A stretch of 64,000 bases of DNA from Ophioderma brevispina (Eukaryota > Echinodermata > Ophiuroidea > Amphilepidida > Ophiodermatidae): NCBI GenBank assembly GCA_023653785.1, contig JAMKCH010010214.1, positions 1 to 64,000 of the forward strand, in the 5' to 3' direction. Below, piece after piece: positions 11,934-22,588 of the stretch. The translations under genes and the position numbers were made by a program. Every line of letters starts with the position of its first letter. Within the stretch, counting starts at the first letter, position 1. Below the pieces are notes generated by a model. It was not told the origin of the DNA and made no database searches. It was given only the letters and a program-made list of their open reading frames with translations.

Positions 11934-12279
11934 TTCAAGGCGGTTTCAATCAGTGACCATGCAAGATGTGACTTCCAAGCTCATCCTCATTCTGGGCAAT
12001 CATACGACTACTATTCCCATGAAGACAACAGAGTAGTTAGTTTCCTTTGTCTAGCTTTCATTCACAAATGTGTTGGTGACAAACATCAATTTCTGATGTA
12101 TGCATGGCTATCATTGAGAAAAGCATGTTGCCAGGTTGAGTCCTTCAAATCCATTTACAGCTTTGTGCATGACATTTTCAGTTTCTGGGTGCATCACCCA
12201 ATCCATGGAAAGTTTTTGCTGATCCAAATGTGTACTTCTGAGAGCCTGTTAAAAGAAAACAGTACCTTGTTAACCTTAT
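11934..12279 (+). CDS. Candidate coding exon of an unrecognised plus-strand gene
   Basis: A pyrimidine-containing acceptor (CCCATGTTTTCAG, ending 11933) opens a frame that starts FKAVSISDHARCDFQ and runs 115 codons to a TAA at 12280, which is long for AT-rich DNA. The first 33 residues, to DYYSHEDNR, look most like real protein. A weak donor GTAGTT at 12033 would end a symmetrical 99-bp phase-0 exon there; otherwise this would be a terminal exon. I recognise no family and found no partner exon. The gene would converge on the five-exon gene that ends at 14358. It could still be a chance frame. Confidence 0.35.
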
Positions 12280-12387
12280 AATACTGTATATTTTATTACT
12301 ACACACATTTCCATGCTGGCCAACATTGATTTGAAGATATAACTGGGCCAATAGTGCTATGATGATTAATTAAAGTGGTACAATTCT

Positions 12388-12540
12388 CTGTAGAAGTGCC
12401 ACATAATAGGATTTGTTGTCCCAGTGATCGGTCCAAAGAATCACAAATCTTCAGTTTATAGCATGGTCCTGTGCCCTGTAATTTGTGTGGACCGATGCTG
12501 GGGAAACAAATCTATTACGTGGCTTCTGCAACATCTGTGA
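12388..12540. mobile_element. Foldback element of about 150 bp
   Basis: The left arm TGTAGAAGTGCCACATAATA pairs with the right arm, read in complement from 12540 as TGCAGAAGCCACGTAATAGA. Pairing continues through ATTTGTT and GATCGGTCCA / ACATCGGTCCA-type sequence, giving about 45-nt imperfect arms around a 60-bp loop. Likely a MITE. Confidence 0.6.
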
Positions 12541-13140
12541 AAAATTTATATTGCAGTGGGCAAGTTAGATGGTGATGCTATTAGTAATTTAAGTATATAA
12601 TGGACCACTTTATCTTTAAAATTGAAGAAGCAGTTTAAGAGGACAACGTTTATTCAAACACCTCTTTTAAACTGCTTGGAAGATTAAATGTAAAATTAGA
12701 TGAACATGGATAAGTTCTGAAATTTAACTACTCTAGTTCTTCAGTTAGATTAAGGGCGATTTGTAAGAATCTTTCCCTGGGACTGGCTAGCATTACAGAA
12801 GTTTTGAAAACAACATGCAGGGCCAGGACACGATTGGAAACTCCGTATACTAGCGCGGCAATTTATCTCTGATTGGGCGAAACAAGCAGGGTTGGTAGAA
12901 TAGTGATAGGTTAAGTCTATCAAAGGTATTGAGTTTAAAAAAGGTGAAATGTATGTGGTATTTAAACATAGACTCCAGGGATGTAGGGTACATATTACAT
13001 CGGTCATTCCTATTTATACACATCAGTCAGTCGATTCATTTTGACTGAACAATAATTGAGTGCTGGTGCAGGAAATTCAATTGGGCATTATTAGGTATTT
13101 ATTTAGAACACTTTTGACTCATCATCAACTCATTTCGCAC
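12541..13140. other. Non-coding DNA, nothing recognised
   Basis: A short imperfect hairpin with arms AGCAGTTTAAGAGG and CTCTTTTAAACTGCT lies at 12630-12675. No gene is supported. Confidence 0.4.
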
Positions 13141-13154
13141 ATCCACTCATGAGA

Positions 13155-13632
13155 CATGGTATGTCCGGGGGGGGGGGCCACGCCGTATTCAAAGGTGGAT
13201 ATGATGCTGAACAAGAAACGCGTAAGTGTTAAAATGGTCTCTTTTTTCCAACAGGCGATTACGCGCGTACATTGATAGGGTGTCCCAAAAAAAACAGCAA
13301 AAGATGGAAAAAAAAAAGGGTATGTTTTTTTCGTAAACCCTGAAAATTGTGATGTACGCGAGATCAAAAAAATCATCAAAAATATTGTAATTGGGAAGTA
13401 AAGCAACAGGAGCAAAGCCAGATAATAAGGGTATATTATCAACACAATGCATTGATTACTTGTTTACTGACAAAAAGACTTGTTTCTGGTAGCAAAAACA
13501 GACAAAAATGCTTGTTTAGGGTATGTTTTTTAGTCAGTGGAAATACTTGTTTAGGGTGCATTTCGGAAGTCCATGTTCACGCATCATATCCACCTTTAAA
13601 TACAACTGCCCCTCCCCCGGGTGGTATGTAAA
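13155..13632. mobile_element. TIR element with G-run/C-run ends
   Basis: The ends are inverted repeats of about 50 bp. The left reads TCCGGGGGGGGGGG, then TTCAAAGGTGGATATGATG. The right carries the complement (GCATCATATCCACCTTTAAA, then CCCCTCCCCCGGGTGG). The interior has no long frame and repeats ACTTGTTTAGGGT-like blocks. Non-autonomous DNA element. Confidence 0.65.
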
Positions 13633-13866
13633 CCCAACCATGAACTGCAGTGTTTTGATAGAACATGCAAATTACAGGAATCCAGTTAGTCATTCAAATC
13701 AAAGAGTGAGTTCTCTCTTGACATAAATTTTCAAGATTGAAAATCTGTCATAAAGAGTTTCACTTATTCCATGTAAAATTCTGAAAAGGCAAGAGTAATC
13801 TCGCTCTTTATTTTTTTTTCTGCTGAGAGTGAAATTGATATTTCATCTGAATGAACTGGATTAAGG

Positions 13867-14209
13867 CAGTGGCGTAGCCAGGATTTTGTTGATGAGGGGG
13901 CACAGATTTGTGAATGTACCGACACATGTATTGTACCGACAAAAAATTTTTCCTGGCTCGCTACGCTCGCCGGTTGACCCAAATTTTTTACCGTCGTCTC
14001 CAAATTCTGAAGTAGTAGTATTAACCAATTAACCAGTTATTAGTAACCAATTTTCATGCAGCTTTGTCATGCACCACACGCTCAAAAAAAACCCATCTTA
14101 CAGCTTTTTAGACAAATGTACCGACGGACCGTTATGTACCGACAAAACATCTCGGTCGGGGGGGGCAGGGCACGTGCCCCCTGTTTCCCCCCCTCTGGTA
14201 CGCCCACTG
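13867..14209. mobile_element. hAT-like MITE, CAGTGGCG termini, 8-bp target duplication
   Basis: It begins CAGTGGCGTAGCCAGG and ends TACGCCCACTG. The direct repeat GATTAAGG flanks it at 13859-13866 and 14210-14217. An 8-bp duplication with CAGTGG ends is characteristic of the hAT superfamily. It has no transposase. It lies about 150 bp downstream of the stop codon of the five-exon gene. Related ends occur at 15417, 31842 and 53605. Confidence 0.85.
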
Positions 14210-14357
14210 GATTAAGGAATAAAAGATAGAATTTGTTGTTTTGCCTATCTAATATCATTGTGATATATGGTATGGACAGTCCAATATTTTAAATAAATAT
14301 GACATCCCCAATTATGTTGTGCTTTATACAATGTAGGTGTATTTGAGCCCACCCAAA

Positions 14358-14389
14358 TTATGGGGCACAATCCACCATTTTGTAAACTT
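14358..14389 (-). CDS. Exon 5 of the five-exon gene (stop codon)
   Basis: The acceptor AAATATACAG precedes 14389. AA completes a Lys codon, then VYKMVDCAP and TAA (14360-14358). No canonical AATAAA was seen in the next 140 bases, so the 3' end of the transcript is not located. This is the least secure exon because it is so short. Confidence 0.72.
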
Positions 14390-17300
14390 CTGTATATTTA
14401 TAGTGGTCCATGATGTAAAAAAGGATTTATTCACATATAAATAAATCCATATTGGACTTACTTGACATTGGTTTCTTTTCCTCCATCCAGAACTTGAAAC
14501 CTGCCTTAGCATGTGTATTGTATACATTGTACTTCCAAGATCTCCTTGGTTGTTGCTGAGGATTCATTACTGCAGGAGTTGAGTACATGTATGGGCAGTC
14601 TTTCAGGCCAGTTTGCTTAGGAACTATAAACAAAATATAAAACAAACGATTTATGATAGCAATTGGATTGAGTTTTTTTCAGTGTCATTTTACTGCATCC
14701 AAAATTCTGGCCACAATTTTAGTTGTGTTGTATGCTGCTTAAGGTTTCCCTGTATGTAAAGCCCACTTGCTTTTAACCAAAAGGCCATCTTTTTTTCTTA
14801 TGACAGTGGGATTTATAATCGGGGTCTCCATCTGGTCAACATTTGTGGCAGATCCCCGATCTGAGATTCAAACCCATATAAGTTGTTAGTTCACTTTTAA
14901 ACTTGTTTTAGTCAAATTGAAATTTACTAATGCTTCATAAAGCTCTGTTTTATGTTTGTACATGTAACATGCAATAAAACCCTCAAATGTTGTCCTGTTG
15001 GGTTGGCATGACCATAATATTTGGGTTGTACGGATTTGGTCTGCACATTTGAATATTACAAAGTCGAACCCTGGATGCATGCCCTTAATTTTTTGTTAGA
15101 AAGTTTTGGCAGTTGTATTAGTTTTTAGCATAACTCCAGATTTTGCTCTAAGTTAAACCAATAGCAATTTTTTGGCTGCCATCACCTGTTTTCTGTTTAG
15201 AAATTACAATGCAGTGACTTATAGGACAAGAAATCATGGTTTTCTTTTTTCACACATCCACAGGCTAGTTACTTATATTCTACACTGCCAACATCAACAC
15301 TACTTCAATTATACTACATTCATGGCGATGTGGTTCTACACATCATTATTCACAGGCACCATTAACATGAATGCATCTCAGACCCCAATTCCAGGTCAGT
15401 TCTGACCAGTGGTGTAACCAGACCTTTGCAAATGTGGAGGGGGGGGGGCTGAAGGTGTGTGTCAAGGCATTTTCTGAGGGGGAAAATTTGGGTCCTTTTC
15501 CATAGACACTGTCCATGGTCAAGTATATTGGAAGGGGAGTGGTGGGGCAAGGGTTCTGAGCAGAGGGCACTCCCCCACATTTAATATTAGTAATTTAGAA
15601 AAGCCAAGCATGCTTGCTTCTCTAATTAGGATAGCAAGGGTTGTGAGTTCTTTCCTACAGGTTTGTCAAACTTAACCTTTGAAACATTCTCATTCACAAT
15701 TGAATGGGGCTTCAAACATTTGTATAGTATTGCTATTTTCTTCCATTTTACAATGTTTCATATGAAAAAAAGAATGTAATGGGTTTTTTTTTTAATTTCA
15801 CTTTTCAGGCATTCCCTACAAAATGTACCTTTTTTCACATCCTTGTGGAATTACTGATACTGTCTTTAAAGCCATAATCAGCCATTTTTTTCCAAATTCA
15901 AAATGTTAATTTTGTCCCTAAAATTGCTAGGTACTGAAATATTTAAAAGTGGTCTTGAAGATGACAATTACAAATGTTCTGTTTACTAATAAAGTCAGAT
16001 CCCAACTTTTATTTGTAAACAATGCATAAAAATTTCTTGACAAATACAGCATGTTAAGCTTAGCCACATACAGGGTCTTTACTACAACAATTCCTAATAC
16101 AACAGTGCAAAAATGGAATTTGGTGGCAAATGGGCATGCGATTGGTTATTATGAAGAAATTGCTGATAGTGGCTTTAATATACTGTATCTCTACTGCCTT
16201 CTAATTGTTTTGTTTTCATATAAACTAGTTTTGTTTGGCCTCATTTACCATACGATGTCATTTGTTGATCAGCTGGTGCTCTTGCAGACTTGGTGTTGTG
16301 AGCCGTCAGATTAGGATCTTGTCGTGGTATAGGGCCATATTTAATGACTCCAGAGCTGTAGCCAGCATATAGGGGTGCTTGCTGTAATCAATGAGATATT
16401 TCAAGTTCTAGTTAGTAAATAGGTAGTTGACAGCAAGAATTATACACTGTACATGTACACACAGATGTTTGAAGGTCTCATTTAATATGACAAAACCAGA
16501 ATTAAACAAAAAGTTATTGCCGGCGACACACTTTTGACAACTGAGTATTTAGTCCACTAAAAATTTTATTAAAGGGGGATGGCCCGATTTAAGAATATAA
16601 AGTTTTCATCTTGATAGATTGGCCTTCACTCCCAAACCTCATCTGTAAAGTTTCGCGCCGATATTTCAATCCGTTTTGATGCGAGAGCTAAAAACGTGAT
16701 TTTGTAAGCCCCATAGAGAATTGTGTAAAATTAATATTGGTCGACCAAAATGGGGCACATTTTCGCTCATAACTTCCAAACTAAACATCCTTTGGCTCTA
16801 AGATTTCACAGGGTAAATGAGAAAAATAGTAGCTTGCTTCTGATACCAAAATGTCGACCACTTCCGGTAAAATCTGGGGATCTGGGGACGAGGCTATTAG
16901 CGATCGGGCCATGGACCTTTAAATTCCTTTGCAGGCAAATTTGATTTTTCTTAAAAAATAGTTTTCCTTGTCTTTCTATGGAAAAAGGACATATAGAGGG
17001 CGCTATAACATACAAATCTTAACCTTTGTAGGCCTATATGGCAAGATTCCCGCAATGGATTTTTCTGATTTTTGCAGAGATAATAGCCCTTGCATGTCCC
17101 TACTTATATCAGTTGTCAAAATTGTGTTGCCACTGCTTAAAATTGTTCTAGAAATAGAGAATTGGCACGGGGGCCAAACAGCTGTGGAAGATCCTATATG
17201 GAACACCTTGTTCTTTTTTCTTGTATAAAACAAGACCATAATGATATGAACCGTATTTTTTATTGTGATCTAATCCTCATCAAATGTGGATGTGAGTTGC

Positions 17301-20300
17301 CCAGTGACAAGTGAATTTGTCTTCGTTCACAATGCAATTTATCAATTTTCTCAAGTAGGGACACAATAAAAAAACAATATGGGGGGACATCAATCTGAAA
17401 AAAAAGGATGCATTAAAGGTGCAATGCAAGATTTCACATAACAGGCATCCCTAAAAATGTGAAAATTCTGATTTTTGCACTGCTGTAAAGCTTTCTATCA
17501 AAAATATCCCCATGTGAAATGATTGAGCTGAGAATCATTTCTTTGGTACCAAAATTATGATATTTCTAATTTACTATAGGAGCAAATAATAAATTCGGCC
17601 TATGTTTTATATTGAAATATAAGCAAATCAAAGTCGCCTTTTGTTTCACATTCAATGGATTTCTGTAGCCAAAAACAAGGCAAGAAATCTGTTGGGGGTT
17701 TTATCTATATGAAATCACTCCATATGACTTAATATATGGAGGCCCCAAAATCTCTTGTTGCACCTTTAATTGCCATGTACAATTATGGGTGCACACCACC
17801 AAATAATGCTCCATTGAAATACATGCTTTTAATGTGGGCTATTTTCTTCCACAAGTTGACACAGGTTATCGGTACATAGCTTGTATGGAAGCAAGTAGCA
17901 TTTCAGACCTGTTTGTAATTTTGCCAGCTAGCCAGCCAAATCTCAGTTTCAGCAGCCTTATCATTGCATTGGTTTAGTCTAATCTACAGTTTAGCTCAGT
18001 GAAACTTGAATCTGGTAGTGTAACTATAGTTTCAGTGCTCTATCTCTAGATTGAGCAGATGCAAACCTATGTTTGGCTTTCCAATGGTTTTGAATAGTGA
18101 AAGTTAAACCCGGGTGCACTATGGAATGGATATGGGTGTAAGGCTGGCGCTTCCAAACCCAGGGGCATTCAGTGACAAAGGACTACAAAAAATAGGGGTC
18201 TTTGGGTGAGAGACAGCCAAATTGTCCCAAAAGGGTTTTTTTCGGTTGACAAAATCACAATTGGGTCTTGGGTGAAATTGAGGTCTTTGGGTGAACATTT
18301 TCAAAATTTCCACCCAAATAGGGTCTTCGGGTAGCAATTGTAAAATTTAAAAAAAAATAGGATCTTTGGGTGAGATTAAAAAAAAACATGGGGTCTTTGG
18401 GTGACAACAATGCTGTAAAATGGGGTCATAACAGCCTTACATACATGTACACATCACCTCCACAAAATTGGAGTGCCCCTTCCCCAGAATTTAAATAAGG
18501 TAATAAAACTATAGTTTTTGGACCCTATCTTTAGATATGGCAGCAAAATTAAGGTAGAAAGATCTTAATCAAAAATGATTTTTCCTTAAATCAATTTTCT
18601 GTTTTGTGCAGTTTTTAGTATTTTCAACCATGAAAAATCCAAAAATGCTAATTACCATATTTTAATAATGTTTCCTTAGCAATGCATTTAGACCTAGTTA
18701 CAGGTATTTTGCAAAAACTCGCAGAAATAAAAAATATATATAAATACTTTGTTCTATACAGACCAGGGAATCGGGCAAACACAACCTCTTTTTACAGAGG
18801 GTTAGGGAAAGCAGTGTAATAGCTGCAAGAACACTGTTGATGTTATGACTAGTAAGTATCCGAAAACTATTTTCGCCTATTTCTCAGTGTGTTTTTGGAC
18901 CAAAGTATAATTTTTGATGCATAACTCCGGGGCATAATATCTCCAGTTTTGTTTCTTCAAATAAAAAGCCATTTGGCAGAGTTGTTCATTAGACGATTCA
19001 GCTTGTACTGACGTTTTTTTTTTTTAATTTTTGTAATAGTCTACCCCAATTTTTGCATTAAACATATTAATGAGCTGTGAAATTCATATAATTTTCATAT
19101 TTTTGAATATAAATCAAAACCTTATATCAAGATTTATGTTGATAAGTGGTAGAATTTGGTCAGGAGAGTGCATCAAAATTTCTTCAAAATGGCAACCATT
19201 GGTGGCCATATTGGATCTCTCATTTGCATAATTTATTTGGAAAGTGTTGGATTGTACATAATTCCCCCCATATTATGTATGAAAAGACATGAAAAATGTT
19301 TAAATTAAGGATTTAGTTTGGTTAGGATCTTTTTACCTTAAGAGTTAATCTTGCTCCCAATCTATGTTGTTTAGCCCAGTAAAACTCAAAATATACTGCA
19401 AGTAAACTTTCATCATCACCCTGGCAAGATAACAGTCTGGAACATGACCTCAGATGACATTTGACCTTGGTTCATGACCTTTGACATCATCCACATATGA
19501 AAGAACCCCTATTGCACCTTTACCCCAAGTCTAGTTTGAATCGGACTTCAATTTATCGAAGGAGACCTGAAAAACAAAAACCTAACCAAAACCTAACCAA
19601 ACTGGAACACATACATAAACACACATACATGTATACAGACGTGCGCTTTTCTACTTTTCAAGCCAGGGGATAAAAAGGTATTTAGTAAGTAGTTTGTGTC
19701 ATATCTCTACAGATCATAGAACTACAGGGTTTAACTCAAATTGTGTTGTATTCTATATAGTTTCAGGGCCCTAAATGTATAGTGGGCCACCAAAGCCAGG
19801 GTTTTGTGGCCCCTATATGGTTTAGCCGTGAAACCCGGCATATAGTAACATTTCCTTGTTTTTGTTGTTTTGGTTCCCTTACCAGGCACACTTAAAAATA
19901 CAGGGTCAAAATAACCTTAAAAGGGTCAATTTTGACCCCGTAGGCTACTGTCAATTATGCATCATCTAGAAAATGGTCAAAATTGACCACTAATTGATAT
20001 GGTCAAAAATTTGACCCCAAATTGTGGTTATTAAAAATAACCCTGTTGGGGTTAAAATGACTATATTGGGAGTCGTATATCTAAAGATTCTTTTGAAAAT
20101 AACCCTTTTGGGGTAAAAAATCACTATATTTAATAGCAGGATGCAAAAAATATCTTGATTAAGAAAATGACCCCAGTCGTAGTTGATTTCAACTACCTCC
20201 TTTTGTCAAAAATGACTACATCAAAAGTGTCCATGTAAAAGGGGTTAATATTTTGACCCCATCGTTTTATGCTAAGGGAGCAGTCATTATTTACAGCGGG

Positions 20301-22588
20301 GAGGGTGGAGGATATCAATGTTTTTTTGGCAAAAAAATTGCATTCTCCCTTCTCTTCCAACAAAATTTTGCACCTCCCTGACTTTATGCATGAGGTATCT
20401 CCAAGCTTCTCCAATTGTTTTTGGTGGATCAAACTGTCTGCTGGTGGCCTTACTTGTTGAATACTCATTTACTGTTGAACAACTAATCCATGAGTAAAGA
20501 ATTTAAATCACATGTGCAACCTCTATTTCAACAACTATCTGATTGTAGTTAAATCTTCAGAGAGATCAACATCATCAAAATCAGCCACGAAAAAGAAAAT
20601 TCTACATACCGTTTTAAGATCTTGATATTGTGGAATATTCAGTCCACGAATTGGAACGCCTTCTACAATCCACTTAGGAAGATTTCCATATGCTATTCTG
20701 ATTAAAAAGAATACAAATTACAATTAGAGAATATACAAATTATATAAAGCATGGTTTGGCTATAGTGGCTTTAATTTGTGTTTGAGCCTTGTTTGGTTTA
20801 ATGTCCTGACCGACCGAGTGTCCAAAAAAATCTACCCTAAAAGCGCCCCAATTTCAAGTATTTAATAAACATTTATACAAATTATTTATATTTAAAAAAT
20901 ATTTTTTATTAGCTTTTCAAAACAGCAAACCCTAAGTTCTTTGACACTCTATATCTATCTAGCTGTCCATCTCTCAATCTGCCTATCTATCCCCATTTCT
21001 ATCTATTGCTTTATTCTGTCATGACTTGGGTCTAATTTTGCTCTTTGTGTCTAATTTTAACAAAAGAAAAGTCACACAAGTATACCTTCGTTAACTTGTC
21101 TGTCTCTGTCTGTTCAGTTTTCACACTTGCCAAATTGTGTCTTTTTGCCAAACGCGTGGACCGATTTGAGACAAAGGTTATGTGGGCCGATTAAAGGGAC
21201 ATTCTTTGAAAAATCGGTGTGCCACAAACCAATTGCTGTAATCACCAAACATGTTTAGAAGAACCACTGACCCAAGTCCAATATGGGGTGTTCACAGATT
21301 TGGTTCAAAGGTCATGTGGGCCAATTCAAAAGGTCATGTGGGCAGATTAAAGGGACATTCTTTGAAAATCTATAACTCCCTTGTGCCACAAATCAATTGC
21401 TATAATCACTAGACTTGGTCAGAACTACTGAACCAAGACCCATATGGGTGTGTACACATATATTGGCACAAAGGTCACATGGACTGATTTAAGGAGCATT
21501 CTTTGAAAATTTATAAATTCCTCATGCCACAAATCAATTGCTATAATCACCAAGCATACTCAGAAGAACCACTGACCCAAGGCCCATATGGGGTGTTCAC
21601 AGATTTGGGTCAAAGGTCATGTGGGCCAATTAAAGGGGCATTCTTTGAAAATCTATAAATCCCTTCTTGTGCCACAAATCAGTTGCTGTAATTACCAAGT
21701 GTACTCATAAGATCCACTGACCCAAGGCCCATGGGGTGCTTATAGATTTGGGTCAAAGGTCATGTGGGCAGATTAAAGGGACATTCTTTGAAAATCTTTC
21801 TTGTACCACAAATCGTTATAATTACTAGACTTGGTCAGAAGAACTGCTGACCCAAGGCCCACAGATTTTGCTCAAAGGTCACGTGGGCCGATCAAAGGAG
21901 GTAGTCTTTGATTTTGAAAATGTATAAACTCCTCGTGCCACAAATCATTCCTATAATCACCAAAAGTGTTCAGAAGAACCAATGACCCAAGACCAATAAG
22001 AGGTATTCACAGATTTCGGTCAAAGGTCACGTGGGCCGATTAAAGGACATTTCTTTGAAAATCTGTAAATTCCTTCTTGTGCCATAAATCAATTGCTATG
22101 ATCACTAGGCTTGGTCAGAAGAACTGCTGACCCAAGGCCCATATGGGTGTACACGTATTTGGGACAAATGTCACATAGGCCGATTTAATCTTTGAATTGA
22201 TAAATTCATCGTGCCACTTTCTCTGGTGCCACGAATCAATTATGACCTGCTGAGCTGCAGCACCATTGGTGCTCTTGTTTACTATATTTTATAGGTGGGT
22301 GACCCTCCTACTCGATCAAAATTATGATTGTCTCACATTAAAATGGAGGACAAATCTGAATTTAGATGAAAATTTAATATTATATTACTGTACTCTCAGA
22401 TGAGCCAATGTTGGTATTAAAATAGATGGACCGAAAGTTCTAATCAGATGTTTGTTGATACGTAATGCTCGGACTGGAAACTTTCACTCTCACAGTACTC
22501 TTTTTAAAAACCAGTCTATAAACTCTTACCTTTCATCCAGTCTAGGCCCGAAGTCTCGGACCTGCGGTACCGCTACATTAGTAGTCAT
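14358..22588 (-). CDS. Five-exon gene for an unrecognised 157-residue protein
   Basis: Coding exons on the minus strand are 22588-22530, 20697-20610, 16381-16249, 14623-14462 and 14389-14358. All four introns have GT/AG ends, and the phases fit throughout (2, 0, 1, 1). The product starts MTTNVAVPQVRDFGPRLDE and ends KVYKMVDCAP followed by TAA. It has no signal peptide, membrane segment or coiled coil. It is rich in Pro, Tyr, Gln and Lys, with motifs NLPKWIVEGVPIRGLNIPQY, LYAGYSSGVIKYGPIPRQDP and RRSWKYNVYNTHAKAGFKFW. Small Pro/Tyr-rich proteins of this kind are common among axonemal microtubule inner proteins, but that is only a compositional hint. The start codon has A at -3, and a CCAAT box lies about 230 bp upstream. 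I know no family for it; the gene structure is much surer than any function. Confidence 0.85.
14462..14623 (-). CDS. Exon 4 of the five-exon gene
   Basis: The acceptor TTTGTTTATAG precedes 14623. Two bases complete Val, then 53 codons (PKQTGLKDCPYMYSTPAVMN at the start, WMEEKKPMS at the end) and one base remain before GTAAGT at 14461. The intron that follows is only 72 nt; if retained, translation would stop 13 codons after KKPM. Confidence 0.82.
15417..15578. mobile_element. hAT-like MITE fragment in intron 3
   Basis: It begins CAGTGGTGTAACCAGACCTT and runs through a G9 tract and GAAAATTTGGGTCCTT, matching the start of the element at 53605-53807. The right CCACTG terminus is missing, so it is truncated. 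Confidence 0.6.
16249..16381 (-). CDS. Exon 3 of the five-exon gene
   Basis: The acceptor TCATTGATTACAG ends at 16382. The exon encodes 44 residues (QAPLYAGYSSGVIKYGPIPR at the start, ADQQMTSY at the end) plus one base, before GTAAAT at 16248. Phase 0 in and phase 1 out match both neighbours. Confidence 0.82.
16480..17190 (+). repeat. Dispersed repeat family 1, copy 2 (split by Z element)
   Basis: 16480-16568 and 16923-17190 align with consecutive parts of 3360-3745. The intervening 346 bp is the Z transposon. Intronic (introns 2 and 3 lie on either side of exon 3); non-coding. Confidence 0.65.
16573..16918 (+). mobile_element. Z element: 346-bp TTAA-flanked MITE, intact
   Basis: The ends AGGGGGATGGCCCGAT and ATCGGGCCATGGACCT are inverted repeats with two mismatches. 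TTAA flanks both sides (16569-16572 and 16919-16922), as in piggyBac- and Kolobok-type insertions. It interrupts repeat family 1. Other copies are at 9240-10676 (split, minus) and 39952-40262 (diverged). It has no coding frame. Confidence 0.8.
17417..17765 (+). mobile_element. AGGTGCAA MITE, 349 bp, TTAA-flanked
   Basis: AGGTGCAA at the left is matched by TTGCACCT at the right, with TTAA at 17413-17416 and 17766-17769. Related copies lie at 8160-8433 (minus) and 45286-45640. No coding capacity; it lies in intron 2 of the five-exon gene. Confidence 0.75.
18108..18440 (+). repeat. GGGTCTTTGGGTGA repeat element, copy 1
   Basis: It opens with AACCCGGGTGCACT and TTCCAAACCCAGGGGCATTC and contains several internal copies of GGGTCTTTGGGTGA about 40-60 bp apart. 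It aligns with 23179-23522. Function unknown; probably a mobile element with an internally repetitive core. Confidence 0.65.
18450..19440. other. Intron 2 DNA, nothing recognised
   Basis: AT-rich sequence without coding-like frames or clear repeats. Confidence 0.4.
19440..19680 (-). repeat. Repeat end shared with the 62-kb region
   Basis: TTTTCAAGCCAGGGGATAAA at about 19655 is the complement of the sequence at about 62245-62265. It is preceded by ACCTTTGACATC-type blocks. Probably the terminus of a dispersed element. Confidence 0.4.
19890..20275. repeat. Imperfect GGGGTCAAA/TTTTGACCCC repeat cluster
   Basis: Both orientations of GGGTCAAA recur at short intervals, with TAACCCTNTTGGGGT inverted pairs. 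The stretch can fold back on itself. No gene. Confidence 0.5.
20610..20697 (-). CDS. Exon 2 of the five-exon gene
   Basis: A pyrimidine-rich acceptor (TTCTTTTTAATCAG) precedes 20697. The 88-bp exon completes Arg and encodes 29 residues, including NLPKWIVEGVPIRGLNIPQY, ending in phase 0 before GTATGT at 20609. Confidence 0.82.
20800..21170. other. Intron 1 DNA, nothing recognised
   Basis: AT-rich, with a short CTATCTATCT-like low-complexity stretch near 20950-21005. Confidence 0.4.
21181..22200 (+). repeat. Tandem array of about seven 120-160 bp units in intron 1
   Basis: Each unit starts near GTGGGCCGATTAAAGG, continues ACATTCTTTGAAAATCTATA, GTGCCACAAATCAATTGCTA and CACTGACCCAAGGCCCATAT, and ends in a TCAAAGGTCATGTGGGC-like block. 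Unit starts are near 21181, 21339, 21480, 21620, 21766, 21884 and 22031. Divergence between units shows the array is old. Confidence 0.85.
22530..22588 (-). CDS. Exon 1 of the five-exon gene (start codon)
   Basis: ATG at 22588-22586 is followed by 19 codons and two bases (AG), then a GTAAG donor at 22529-22525. The peptide is MTTNVAVPQVRDFGPRLDE. The split Arg codon is completed by the first base of exon 2. Confidence 0.82.

Noticed and set aside
19021..19080. Poly(T) as a possible retroposon tail
   Set aside because: Only about a dozen T residues, with no target duplication or inserted body recognisable.
21181..22200. CRISPR-like array
   Set aside because: Units are 120-160 bp, diverged along their whole length, with no repeat/spacer alternation, and the genome is eukaryotic.
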